In this document: positions 46,946 through 57,596 of the stretch, piece by piece | Layout: each line of letters begins with the position of its first letter | Position numbering within the stretch: the first letter of the stretch is position 1 | DNA from: Przewalskia tangutica | Taxonomy: Eukaryota > Streptophyta > Magnoliopsida > Solanales > Solanaceae | DNA: 64,000 bases | Assembly: GCA_029844215.1 (NCBI GenBank) | Contig: CM056724.1 | Location: 32,464,446 to 32,528,445, forward strand | Reading direction: 5' to 3' | Notes under the pieces: model-generated | What the model saw: only the letters and a program-made list of their open reading frames with translations | The model's database searches: none | Told to the model about the DNA's origin: nothing | Position numbers and translations under genes: made by a program

Positions 46946-49900
46946 TCAAGAAGGTCTCATGTAAGTGTGATGGTAGCCAGTATTTTGAGTCCAATTATTT
47001 TGAGGTCTTACTATCTGCTGGGGGAATCCTGATGATGCTGCAGCAGTTGCAAATAACTGATGAGGAGAAGGATAATTGGGGTACCATTGATCTTGAGAGT
47101 TATTACTTGTTGCCCCAATTTGGCCTGCATTGCTGCTGCTTGAAGTCTGTATCTGCGTTGATACATAAATATGATTAAGTAATTAAAAGTGTGCTATTAA
47201 AATTTTACTCGGAAGAGATAAAGAGTTCAAATAAAAATATTTTCACCTACTCTTTAGGTGATGCGACACACGATTTTGGGAATGCACGTGGTTAATTAAA
47301 TACTCCATGCTCTCAAATTATCTGTCGTGATTTTTAAAAATAGTTATCTAAAATTATTATCGTGTTAGAAGTTCAAGACAAAATTAAATTGCTTTTCCCA
47401 TTTTACCCTTAATAGTTATTGTTCTTGAAGATTACAAACACCTCAATTATGGGGTGATGTTATTATTATTAAATACCAACGAGGGGTAAAATAGTTAAAG
47501 TCTTCTAGGTAACGTCTTTCTTAAGGAGCGTGTAAAAGAGAATTATAACAGATAATTTGAGAGGGAGTATAAAAATGACAAAAGAGAGTATTGTACAATA
47601 ATATGGACAAGTTGTAAAAAAACATGGGGTGCATAAAACTAATCTAAGAAATGATCAAATTTGAAAGTAATTTTTATTTTTATTTTATAAAAAGATGTTT
47701 CATATTTTAATTGAGAACTTACTTGATATGAGTTGAATTGCCGTGGATATATTTGAACCATATGGTTTTCACCATCTCTAATAAATTGGCCAAACCTTTG
47801 CATTTCATTAATATTTGGCTGCAATGTGCCTGGAGAATTTATGTGCGTTTGGCTCAAGAGCTGCAATGTTTCAGTCTCATTATACCCATCTCTTCTTTGG
47901 CCATCAAAACACGTTGAGCTAGGTAGCTAAAGGAAATTAAAACATGTATAACAAAATGTCAGTAACTTAAATATATTTCAAGAACTACTGCAAAAAGGGG
48001 TCATAGACTAAGATGATAGTATTGGATTTTAATATATACTGACATTTTAAAGAAAAATCGTATAAATATTTGATAGGACGCAAATTAAGGTCGAAATGTC
48101 GAAAATGCATAATTAATAAGTTGTCGCCTAAAGTACGTTATAGATAATCCTAAGTATTGAGAATATAATTAATAGGCGTTTGGCCATAGATTTCAGATAT
48201 TTTTCAGTTTATTTGAAATTTATGGAGTTAAAATTGAAGATAGAGTTGTATTCGGTTATACTTTGTGCAAAGAATATTTGAAATTATATTAATGCTTAAA
48301 TGTACTTTTTAAATTTGAAATACTACTTCAAAAGTGAAAAGTGAGTTGGAAAACAAGTTATAAGCTGTTTTTTAAATTTAAAATATAATTTCAAGTTCAA
48401 CATTGATTTTCAAATAAAATAATTTTAAAAAATAAAAATAAAAGTGAATAATATTTATAGCTAAACAGATCTATAATTAAATAAATATAAATGTGTTTTA
48501 GATGATCACACCACTTCAATAAAAACAGTATTTATGCTTGACCCATGAAAACAAATGAAAAATATTTAAACTAAACAATGTATGTACCTTAGGCCTTGAC
48601 CCTTGGTGACCCCAATGGACATCCAATTGTAAAGATGAAATATTTTGACCCCTATTACCCGTTTCTCGACTACTTTCCATTGAGCTTGAACCTCCTAAGC
48701 TTAAGTCAAGATTGTGGTCGGCTGCATTATCAGTAGATTCTAGAAAAAAAAGCACATTTATCATCCCCTTTGATTTTACTTTAAAATATATATATGAACT
48801 TGATTTACATACACTAATAATATAAGTAAACATCACAGCAAGCAAAGAAAAATGTAATTTACCAGTTGAGTTAAGTTCATTTTCATAAATGCTACGATCA
48901 AAGTTGGTAACTGCATCCTTCCCATTACCCTTGATAGCAGCTTTATCATAAGCCCTATTAAACAAGAGGGTAAAAACTACATAAAGTACTATAGATCATA
49001 ATAGTTAACAATTTAAAAATATTTAAAGAAAATACGAATAAATTGCGATCAAGAATTTTTTTTTTACTCTCAAAAAATGAAAAGTATCACATAAATACCT
49101 GGCAGCTTCAACTTCAGTATCAAAGAGGCCCAAATAAACATACCTGTTCCAAAAAAGGAATTCAATAATTTGAAAATGTATTCATTAATCATCTAGGAGA
49201 ATAGTAAAATGAGGATACGATTAACTTTACTTTTTGCCTAAGAATTGTCCCATTCTGGCTTCCCATCTACCACATTTGTGCAAAGTGACTCCTCTATACT
49301 TGGAACTTCCTCTTGGAAAACCAGTACTTTGTCTCCTTAGTACATGCACAAATTCTTCCTTTGTTAAATTGTTCATCTGTTAACATACCCAAAAAAGATG
49401 AAACAAATTATTCAGAAAAATAAGAACGTCAAACAGATATATATGTTTCCAACTAAATTTTGACACCAAAAATGTGAAGCAAAATACTGTTTATGATAAG
49501 GCAAGAGCCAAAGTAAAGTACGCGCATGTTTTTTTTAGTGTCTGTCACACTGATCTTATTGCCATATAGGCGAATTCATGGATTCTAACTGAATTTAATA
49601 TTTTTATATCATGCAATATAAATAAATACTAAATTTTGAACTCATAACTTCAAACATACAATAAAGTTTAGTGTTGAATATCTTTAAGATTGATTTCGCT
49701 AAATATGAATCTTGAATTGTATTTACATATGTTGATTACATGCATGACTTACCTGTTTTAAGTCTTCGTCATAATCCTCCAAGGTAAAGTTTATGTCAGC
49801 CTCCACTCCGCGGAACTTTATTGCTGCCCTATCATATGCTCTGTTACACATTCCAAACATCAGTCTCCAAAAGATTTTATTTACATTTTTTTTTGGTGTG

Positions 49901-51258
49901 ACAGGCTGACTTAGTTGTAGAGGGAGACTGAAAAAGAGGTTCGACTCCCGGGGAGAGCTGTGGGCACATAGAGATGGTGACATTAAGAATTCAGAAAAGA
50001 AGGGTTGGTGGAAGTCAAAATATTTATATTTGATTTTTTTGTGTTTCATTTTTAAATAAAAAATATTTAAATGATTTTCATTGCATCAAACACATTTGCT
50101 CTGAGCTTATCTCAAAGACAAGGAAAATTGCGAAAGTTACAGTCAAGAATTAGGAGCTCACCGAGCTGCCGTATGTGCTGTATCAAATCCACCTACACAG
50201 CAATATCAGATTGATCTTCAACGACATCAGCAACAATAAAGCATCTTGATAAATTTTAAAAAATTCAATCCAAATATATTTTTTAAACGTACCTAGATAA
50301 ACTTGCTTCCCACAATCCCTGAACCAAATTAGTAAAGCAATTAATAAATATGGATAAATTTATGTTGGAAGAATGAACTATAGGATAAACTGTTAATGAA
50401 TAACAATATATTGTTTTTTTAAAAGAGTTTGAATTATATACACTGACCGAGTTAAAAAATTGATATTATCAATATAGTTTATTTAGTTATAGTGAGTATT
50501 TACACTATTCTCAAGGTTAGCATATCATCGGAGGCGGATGTAGAATATCGGTTTTGGATTAATTTGAATTCAATATTTTCAACGTGGAGCATAAAATTTT
50601 ATATAAAAGTTTATAAATTCATAATTTTAAAAATAAAGTAGGTTAATTCCTTGTAAGAATTAATTTGATTGTATAAAAATTATAAATTCTGAAAAAGGAC
50701 AGATGATACTAACCATATGTGTGACTCCCACCGGCCAGTACGCCGGTAAAAGGTAACACCACGGTACTGTGAACTCCTAGACCGTGGTCCACGCCTGTTC
50801 TTTTTAATTGGCTGTTGCTGTTGAGACACCTCAATAGGATTCCCCATTAGCGCACTGCCAAGTGGCGGTAGCTCCGATTCACAAAATTTAACTCCAGCCC
50901 ATTGAGCTCTTGGAAAATTCGAGTACCCCGCATCCGCACAAATTTCTGACTCATCATCTACCGGAAAAAACTGCCGGGTAACCATTGGTGGTTCGGTCTC
51001 CGAGGGTATGTTGTTGTCATCGTTATTAACCGAAAACCCGAAAATTTTATTACTTCTCTTTTTGTTCTTACCTCTTTCACCGTCTTCTTCCTCTGAATAA
51101 TTACCATCCTCAACAACTATTGCGGATGAACTCGAATTCGACACGGATCCGACCCGTTTACCTTTCTCATCATCCCCATCAACTTCAATAGGAGAATAAC
51201 ATCCTTGTTCTAATTCATCTTCGATTCTTCGATCGGGAGAATCATTTAAATTCCACAT
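46946..51258 (-). CDS. AP2: APETALA2-type transcription factor, ten exons, 511 aa, miR172-regulated
   Basis: Nuclear transcription factor of the euAP2 clade, which controls flower organ identity, flowering time and, in tomato, fruit ripening. Exons (minus): 51258-50714, 50318-50293 (26 nt), 50192-50162 (31 nt), 49840-49753, 49376-49231, 49143-49099, 48954-48863, 48739-48588, 47926-47723, 47152-46946. All junctions have GT/AG and keep frame; total 1536 nt. The N-terminus MWNLNDSPD, KGKRVGSVSNSSSSA, TRQFFPVDD and FPRAQWAGVKFCES match AP2 rather than the TOE branch. A basic KKNRRGPRSR (about 152-161) is a likely nuclear signal. AP2 domain 1 (about 164-229) has YRGVTFYRRTGRWESHIW and the mini-exon DCGKQVYLG; domain 2 (about 256-321) has YRGVTLHKCGRWEARMG. 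LDLSL at 335-339 is an EAR-type repression motif. The miR172 site is in exon 10. The exon model was assembled by eye; transcript support was not available. Confidence 0.95.
47023..47043 (-). promoter_or_regulatory. miR172 target site in AP2 exon 10
   Basis: On the minus strand the 21 nt begin CTGCAGCATCATCAGG and end ATTCC, the classic miR172 complement in euAP2 mRNAs. It encodes Ala-Ala-Ser-Ser-Gly-Phe at about residues 481-486. miR172 represses this class by cleavage and by blocking translation. Confidence 0.95.
47303..47567. mobile_element. Stowaway-type MITE in AP2 intron 9
   Basis: 265 bp with inverted termini (CTCCATGCTCTCAAATTATC and its partner GATAATTTGAGAGGGAG) and TA on both sides (47301-47302, 47568-47569), the target preference of Tc1/mariner-related Stowaway elements. 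It carries no coding capacity. Confidence 0.8.
48175..48468. mobile_element. hAT-like MITE remnant in AP2 intron 8
   Basis: Starts GGCGTTTGGCCATAGATTT and ends TTATAGCTAAACAG, a decayed form of the TTTGGCCATA/TATGGCCAAA termini common in Solanaceae MITEs. The inside is AT-rich with ATTTGAAAT and ATTTCAAGTT words. The ends no longer match perfectly and I see no certain 8-bp duplication. Confidence 0.55.
49907..49948 (+). other. tRNA-like box A and box B in AP2 intron 3
   Basis: TGACTTAGTTG resembles a Pol III box A, and GGTTCGACTCC 20 bp further is a consensus box B. Spacing is close to that of a tRNA or SINE head, antisense to AP2. The flanks do not fold into a full cloverleaf. A decayed tRNA-derived SINE head is the likely explanation. 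Confidence 0.35.
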
Positions 51259-51824
51259 TTTTTTTCTTAAGGCGATATGTCCACAGAACCAGAATGAACT
51301 TCTTATAGTAGCTGGTAGCTCTTATTGCTATGGATGTACACAGACTACGTTTTAGTTGCAACCAAACATGTAATTATAATTTCATGTCTTTTGCACGTTT
51401 GTCTAAATAGATGTGTGAAATGGAGTAAAAACGAACATTTTGTGCTCGAGTATATTGAAAGAACATGGAACCTACGACTTATAGAGATGTTAATAAGTTG
51501 TTGAGGAACGTTTATTATTTTTTAAAAAGAAGAAAGATAATGGAAATGTCTCCTCTATGTAAACTAGGAGTAGTAGAGAAGTACAAGTGCTACTACTTAG
51601 TTGTTGTTTGGCCAAGTTTTTGGAACACTTCTTTGGCCAACATCATCTTTTGAGAGTAGAAATATTTTTTCGTGCTCAAAAATATTTTTAGATTTAAAGC
51701 AGGTTAGAACACCAATTTAGTCTTATAAAACCCTTTTTGCACATTCATTGATTTTTTTTAAACTCATTTACCATTTTCTTTTCACAAAATTCCTTTTAAT
51801 CTCATATAATATCTCATATAAAAT
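51259..51824 (-). promoter_or_regulatory. AP2 upstream region (5' UTR and proximal promoter)
   Basis: 566 bp between the AP2 start codon and a G-rich minisatellite. The base just upstream of the ATG region is T/A-rich (AAAAAAAATGTGGAAT on the minus strand). I cannot place the TATA box or start site with confidence. The small open frame at 51465-51653 (plus) looks random. Confidence 0.45.
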
Positions 51825-52480
51825 AGAAATTTGGGAATATGGGTAGGGTGAGGGTAAGGGTAGGGCGGGAATAAGAAAGAAATTCATATTTTTTTTTATA
51901 AAAATAACAAAAAATATGAAATAAAAATTTGAGGATGGGTAGGGCAATGAGTGGGGCGGGTGGGGGATAGGGGTAGGGCGGGGTAAGATTTTTTTTTTTA
52001 TAAAAGTAACAAAAATAGAAATTTGAGGATGGGTAGGGAAATGGGGGTGGGGTGGGGATACGATGGGGGTAAGAAAAAAATTCATATTTTTTAATATTTT
52101 TTTTTATAAAAGTAACAAAAAATATGAAATAGAAATTTGAGGATGGGTATGACAATAGGGTGGTGATGGGGTAGGGCGAGGGGTAAGAAAAAAATTCATA
52201 TTTTTTAATATTTTTTTATAAAAGTAACAGTATGAAATAAAAATTTGAGGATGGGTAGGCAACAAAGGAGTAGGGTAGGGCTGGTAAGAAAAATTTCATA
52301 TTTTCAATCATTTTTATAAAAGTAACAAAAATATGAAATAGATTTGAGGACAAAGGGTTGGGGTAGGGGGGGGTAAGGGGAAGAAAAAAATTCATATTTT
52401 TTATAAAATTAAAAAAAATATGACATAGAAATTTGAGGATAAGGTGGGATAGATATAGGTAGGACGGGGGTAGGTTTGAA
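51825..52480 (+). repeat. G-rich minisatellite upstream of AP2, 7 copies, about 90-110-bp period
   Basis: Copies begin near 51825, 51924, 52017, 52130, 52235, 52340 and 52428 with AAATTTGAGGATGGGTAGG, continue with variable GGGTGGGG/GGGTAGGG stretches, then GTAAGAAAAAAATTCATATT, TTTTTTTATAAAAGTAAC and AAAAATATGAAATA. The G-tracts differ between copies. The array lies about 570-1220 bp upstream of the AP2 start codon. Confidence 0.88.
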
Positions 52481-52754
52481 CATATTTGAGTCATTGACTA
52501 TCAAATCATCATTGACGCCTGAAAATTCCTAATTGGAGGTGCAAACTGCAAAGCGCTCCATGAGGGACTCAAATCCAAAATTCTGGTTAAAAAATAAAGA
52601 ACTCAACCACAACACTTCTTGTTGGTCTCTCTCTAGCTACTTGTCTTATATTAATACACTCATCGTTTTATTTTACTTGGCTGTATTTAATAATAACAAT
52701 AACAACAAAAACATATTCTGTGAAAGAGAATTTTATTTTTGTCCTGTACTATAA

Positions 52755-53095
52755 GTATTTTTTTCTGTTTCATTTTATATGTCTTAGTTTTATTAATTGG
52801 ATACAAAATTTAAGAAAATAAAAAAGATTTTTAAATTTTAATATTTAAAAGTAAAGAATTGTGTGATGCATCAAAATAGGACAAAAATGGCAGCCAAATG
52901 CACTAAGTTCCCGCTATGCGCGGGATCCGGGGAAGGGTCAGATCACAATGGTCTATTGTACACAGTCTTACCTCATATTTCTGCAAGAAATTGTTTCCAC
53001 GGCTTGCACTCACGACTTCCTGATCATATGACAATAACTTTACCAGTTATTTATGTGCATCAAAATAAGACACATAAATTGAAATAGAAAAGTAG
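52755..53095. mobile_element. Stowaway-like MITE interrupted by a SINE
   Basis: Left part reads TGTTTCATTTTATATGTCTT, then AGTTT...AAATTTAAGAAAA and TAAAGAATTGTGTG. Right part reads AAAATAAGACACATAAATTG, AAATAG. Together they resemble the long Stowaway-type element of Solanaceae with TGTTTCAATTTATGTGTCTT-like termini. The middle is replaced by the SINE at 52883-53056. The exact ends are eroded. Confidence 0.6.
52883..53056 (-). mobile_element. SINE, TS/SolS-like, minus orientation, nested in MITE
   Basis: On the minus strand: ACTGGTAAAGTTATTGTCAT, ATGATCAGGAAGTCGTGAG, GCAAGCCGTGGAAAC, TCTTGCAGAAAT, GAGGTAAGACTGTGTACAAT, CCCGCGCATAGCGGG and a GGCTGCCATTTTT end, the full TS/SolS order. It is flanked by 15-bp direct repeats GCATCAAAATAGGAC (52868-52882) and GCATCAAAATAAGAC (53057-53071), one mismatch. 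The partner of the SINE in the tRNA array. Confidence 0.85.
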
Positions 53096-53722
53096 GTGAA
53101 TGAAAACATAAATGTCATTCTCCTAAATTGGAAGCTAAATATATTTGAAATATAATAAGATATCATTTTTTAAAATAGATTTTGAAGTATTTTCTTCTTT
53201 CTCTTGTTCAATCATTCCTATATACTTTTCCTCTTGTTTCTTAAAACCAATTTTCTATTTTTCTACATATACAAATGTATGTTTATATATACATTTAACC
53301 TTTCTCTTTATACTCTTAGATGAAAGGAAGAAGACTGTGTACCAGCAACTTTTTCTGGTATAAAAAATCTATCTGATATTTTTGTATAGGCCAAAGAATC
53401 TAAACGTTAAAAAAAAAAATTAGGGAAATATAGAACCAAAAAAGAAAGAAAGAAACATCTCTTTCTTACGCAACTTTCCGACGTTAACCAAATCGAAAAG
53501 CATTCCCTCCACAAATAATCACCTACCTATTTTTGTACTTCCTACTTATGGAAATTGAAAGCACCAAGACTTGATGGATGACATACTACTCATTTGCTTT
53601 TTTAAGATATAGTAATTATCATTTCGTGTTCAGTAAAAAATGTTCAAATATGTCCCCATATTATTCGTGTTTAATTTACTTTCTACTATGGTTTTCGTCC
53701 ATTCATTCTCTTACCTTTAGTA
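53096..53722. other. Intergenic, no gene seen
   Basis: AT-rich with short open frames (53145-53363, 53578-53766) that have no recognisable domain. No RNA gene seen. Confidence 0.55.
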
Positions 53723-53882
53723 GTCGTTTGGTATTTGACGGGAGTTGTGCAAGAAATATTAGTTAAATATGTATTAATTATGAGAAGATTTATAAATAAT
53801 TTTATGCAGTTATTTATGTAGTTATGAGAGGCTTATGCATGTATTAGTTACTAGTGTTTCTAAATTACAAATCAAACACAAT
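53723..53882. mobile_element. Possible MITE remnant
   Basis: Starts GTCGTTTGGTATTTGACGGG and ends ACAAATCAAACACAATATT, with ATGCATGTATTAGTTA and GTTATTTATG words inside. This resembles a Solanaceae MITE with CGTTTGGT/ACCAAACG ends, decayed. No clear duplication. Confidence 0.35.
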
Positions 53883-53933
53883 ATTAATTTTATAAATGAA
53901 TAACTTACCTCTAACAAGCTACCTGAAAGAAAA

Positions 53934-54257
53934 TAATCCTTTAATTATTTTCATTAATTGAAAGACAATATACACTTTACATATTTTCCTATTAGGAAAA
54001 TCTTATTCTTATTCTACTCCTAAAATCTTATTCTATTTGGAGACTAACTATACAATTATGGTAAGTGTACAAGACTAATACACATTATTTACAAATATAC
54101 ACTCAAGATTCTGCCCAACCCGTGATGGGCCACTGCCCAGCCCGTGATGGGCTTCTTCCTTAACCCGTGAGATGGCCTGAGTTATACACCGATATTGAGA
54201 CCCAATATACATAAGTATACACGTGTATATCGTATGTATACTTATGTATATTTAACA
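53934..54257 (-). repeat. 3' LTR of copia copy 4 (324 bp)
   Basis: Plus-strand reading starts TGAAAGAAAATAATCC and ends TATATTTAACA, then the polypurine complement CACCCCTCAGTCG. It shares both ends with the copy 3 LTR but is about 70 bp longer, with a CCCGTGATGGGC word repeated (about 54119-54150) and a GTATACACGTGTATA-rich stretch near 54210-54250. Confidence 0.85.
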
Positions 54258-55190
54258 CACCCCTCAGTCGTAGCGGACGGTCTTCGAACGCTGAGACTGT
54301 CCCTAAAATCTTCAAAAAGGACCGATGGAAGACCTTTCGTAAAGATGTCTGCAATTTGATACCTAGAAGGGACATGACAGACGTGTACTTGTCCACGAGC
54401 TATCTTTTCTCGAACAAAGTGAATGTCCATCTCGATATATTTAGTGTGTTGGTGCTGAACCGGATTAATCGAAAAATAGATGGCACTAATATTATCACAA
54501 TAAACCAAGGTAGCTTTCTCAATAGGACAATGAAGTTCTAAAAGAAGATTAAGTAACCAACATGATTCAGAGACCACATTGGCTACCCCTCGATACTCGG
54601 TCTCTACACTGGAACGTGATAAAGTCGACTGACGCTCTGCAGACCAAGTTATTACCAAGGAACATACAATAGCCAGACGTAGACCGTCTAGTAACTGAAC
54701 ATCCTCCCTAATCAGCATCTATATGCGAGACAAGTGTAGACGTCGACGAAGTATATAAATGTAAGTCATAGTCACGTGTCCCCTGGATGTACCTAATAAT
54801 GCGCTTCAGTGCATTCATGTGCTCAACTCTGAGATCATGCATAAACAGACACACATGTTGTACGACATACGTAATATCTGGTCTCGTGAAAGTAAGATAC
54901 TGAAGAGCCCATGCAAGATTGCGATAGCAGGTCGGATCATCATACTGGGGGCCAACAACAGCACCCAACTTGGGCTTAGTATCAACTGGAGTGGAAGTGG
55001 ACTTACATGATGACATCTCATCCCTCTCAATGATCTCAGTTGCATACTTTCGCTGGGATAAGAACAACCCACCTGCATGACGAGTGAAAACAATCCCCAA
55101 AAAGAAGCTCAAGGCCCCCAAGTCTTTCATAGCAAACTCAAAACTAAGCATTGTCATGATAGACATGTGTAATGTATCAGAAGAGCCAGT
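54258..55190 (-). pseudogene. copia copy 4 RT C-terminal half and RNase H
   Basis: Minus-strand frame from 55190: SSDTLHMSIMTMLSFEFAMK, DLGALSFFLGI, SQRKYATEIIE, SKPKLG-type (TKPKLGAVVG), ALQYLTFTRPDITYVVQHVC. RNase H follows: RRSTSGYCMFLGNNLVTWSA-like, SRSSVETEYRGVANVVSESC, LVYCDNISAIYF, TKYIEMDIHFVREK and YQIADIFTKGLP. A frameshift lies near 54710. This is the best-preserved copia C-terminus in the window. Confidence 0.88.
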
Positions 55191-56549
55191 TGATCGGTGT
55201 ATTTTATATACACCTTTTGAGTCATTTTTAGTTAGTATTTTACTCATTTCATTTATGTTTAGTATAATATTAGGGTTGTTTTCCTTTCTTTTGTGTCACA
55301 GCGGTCAGAAATGGAGAAATAGCGAAAAGAAGATGAAATGAGCTTAATTGAGATGAAATTGCACACTTAAAGGGGCCAATAAATGAAGTCTAAGAAGTCC
55401 CGGGAAGTATAGAAAAGATCGACGGCCGGATGAAAATCGGACGATGGTTAAGAATCGCTAAAAACGCCACCGGCGCCACGACATCTGGCAGCAGCGCCGA
55501 CCACTGAAGTTGTCCGAAACTCTCTGATTTTCAGGCGCCGTGGCGCCCGACTGCAGGGCCACAACACTGACGCGATATTTTTAACGTTTTGGGCCGAATT
55601 TGACACGTTTTCAGGGTCCAAAAGGGATAATTTTTCCTACCTACATAATCTCTAACCCTTGACCTAAAGGATTCTTGGGCTATATATATTCTCTACATCA
55701 TTCTCTAGAAGGGATTGATCCATCCATTGTACATACAACACAATTTAGGAGGCTAAGATTGGAGGTTTTTCAAGTATTTTCTTTTCTTTCTTTTGCTTTG
55801 TTTATTTCAGTTCATGTATGGAGATTATATTAGTTCTTAGCGTGACTATGACTATGAGCTAATTACTTATTTAGGGATTTCCTTGTGATTCTCTTGAAAC
55901 TCTTATTCATGAATTAATACATTAGTTGATTTCTTCTTCTCTTGCTTAAGATTTATTCAATAATTGTTTTGATTGCTTGTTAATTAATTGATCACTAGTT
56001 ATCATCACTTATATGAGTTCTAATCGAAATCCGAAAGGAGAGATTGTGAATATGCTATAGTTGAATAAACATAGATTTAAATCGTGGACGAAAGTACCCC
56101 GATACTTGTGTATCTTAATAGGTTGTTGCTCTTAATCCTCATTTGTAGTCAATTTTGTCATTGAAAGATAGAAGGGTTCTCCATTGGAGTTGAGTGTTTA
56201 TATTACCTTAACAGGAGTATAAAACGGTCTAGTTAACATGCTATCTTAACGTAGATAAAGAAATCAATCTAATTGTATTAAGGATTGAATATAGTAGATA
56301 GTTGATGATCTTGAAAGCCCTAATTCTCCGTCATAACTGATTTAAATCAAAGTATTTTCATAATTAGTTTATTTTCTGCATTATTAGTTTAGAATTCCAA
56401 CCCAATTAACGTTAACCAAATAGAAATTAAAGCAAAGATAATCGGTACTTGAAAACCAGTCCCTGAGGACGATATTCGGTCTTACCTATACTATATTACT
56501 TGTAACGATACGTGCACTTGCGTTAAGCGTGTGTATAAATCGCATATCA
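55191..56549 (-). mobile_element. Solo LTR, 1359 bp, Ty3/gypsy (Athila/Tat-like) type
   Basis: The insert starts TGATCGGTGTATTTTATA and ends AATCGCATATCA in plus reading. Flanks are CCAGT (55186-55190) and ACAGT (56550-56554), a 5-bp duplication with one mismatch. Removing it rejoins the copia RT. CCAGTCCCTGAGGACGATAT and TATACTATATTACTTG near the right end resemble Athila/Tat LTRs read on the plus strand. No internal gag-pol is present. The orientation is therefore probably plus; I give minus only for its host. It contains a GC-rich block at 55455-55575. Confidence 0.75.
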
Positions 56550-56554
56550 ACAGT

Positions 56555-57142
56555 CAAGATAATAGCATCCACATATAAGAGTATATAATCCAAGAAAGAT
56601 CCACAACGATATATGAACAAATAATTATCAGACCTGCTATGAGAGAATCCAAAAGTCGAAACATAGGCTGCAAATCACTTATACCAAGCCCGTGGAGACT
56701 GCTTAAGCCTATACAAGGACTTCTTCGACAAACAGATATGATGAGGATATTTAGGATCCCTAAACCCCAAGGACTGATGCATATAGACTGTCTCCTTGAG
56801 ATCACCATTTAAGAAAGCATTCTTCACATCTAACTGATGAATGAGACATGTTTTCGAAAGAGACAAGCTGAGCACAGTGCGAATGGTAGCCGGTTTGACC
56901 ACCAGACTAAATATCTCACCACAATCCACCCTAACCTGCGGAGTCTTACCATCACCTACAAAACGAGCCTTATGCCTCGCAAATGAACCGTCAGAATTAT
57001 CCTTATGAGCAAAAATATACATAGACCGAATAATATTAACACTAGATTGACGGGGCACCAACTCCCACGTCTTATTATCAATGAGAGAATTATATTCATC
57101 GGTCGTAGTAATTTTCCAATTCGGGTCAATTAAAGCAGACAC
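56555..57142 (-). pseudogene. copia copy 4 RT N-terminal half
   Basis: Minus frame starts DPNWKITTTDEYNSLIDNKT, WELVPRQSSVNIIRSM, then FSLVVKPATIRTVLS, HQLDVKNAFLNGDLKETVYM and SLYRLKQSPRAWYK. Just before the inserted LTR the sequence reads LLYVDAIIL (about 56560-56590), so the second Asp of YVDD is Ala. Confidence 0.88.
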
Positions 57143-57596
57143 ATGATTACGGGGTAAGGGTGATTTAAGAACATTAGAATTTAAATAAAAATGTCTTTTT
57201 AGTTTAAAAATATCTCATTGACTATGAGTGACTGGCCTTTGACTCGGGGGGAATCAGACGAATTTTGGGAAATATCGGGATACGAGATGAATTGGCCAGC
57301 AGGCAGTGGGCCTGCTGGCCCAACAATGGATATTGGCGACGGAACTAGGTTGGATGCCGTCACTGGAACAGTGGAGAGAATGGCCGAATGCGCCCAATCT
57401 CGCCATCGGGTCCAGCTGGACTGCTACCGTGGATCGAATCAATGGGCGTCTGGTGGATTTAGCGCGGACACGTCTGAAAAATGATGAATAATAAACGGAG
57501 ATATATCATCATTTAAAAAATTATACGAACTAGGCACGAGATTATTTACCTTAGCAAACGGAAATTGAGATTCATTAAATATTACATGGCGATTGA

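Larger units (their letters stand above)
53934..57596 (-). mobile_element. Ty1/copia copy 4, 5'-truncated, minus strand, same family as copy 3
   Basis: Contains the 3' LTR, polypurine tract, RNase H and RT, then a short stretch upstream of RT that aligns to copy 3 until about 57596. Integrase, protease, gag and the 5' LTR are missing. A 1359-bp foreign LTR splits RT. The base composition and RT motifs match copy 3 closely. Confidence 0.9.

Noticed and set aside
52533..52754. 73-codon ORF upstream of AP2 as an upstream gene
   Set aside because: Low-complexity Asn-rich tail from an AAC/AAT run, no domain, no conserved start context.
57218..57491. Overlapping ORFs near 57.2-57.5 kb as genes
   Set aside because: The region aligns to the linker upstream of RT in copia copy 3 on the opposite strand, so these frames are shadows of a decayed retroelement.
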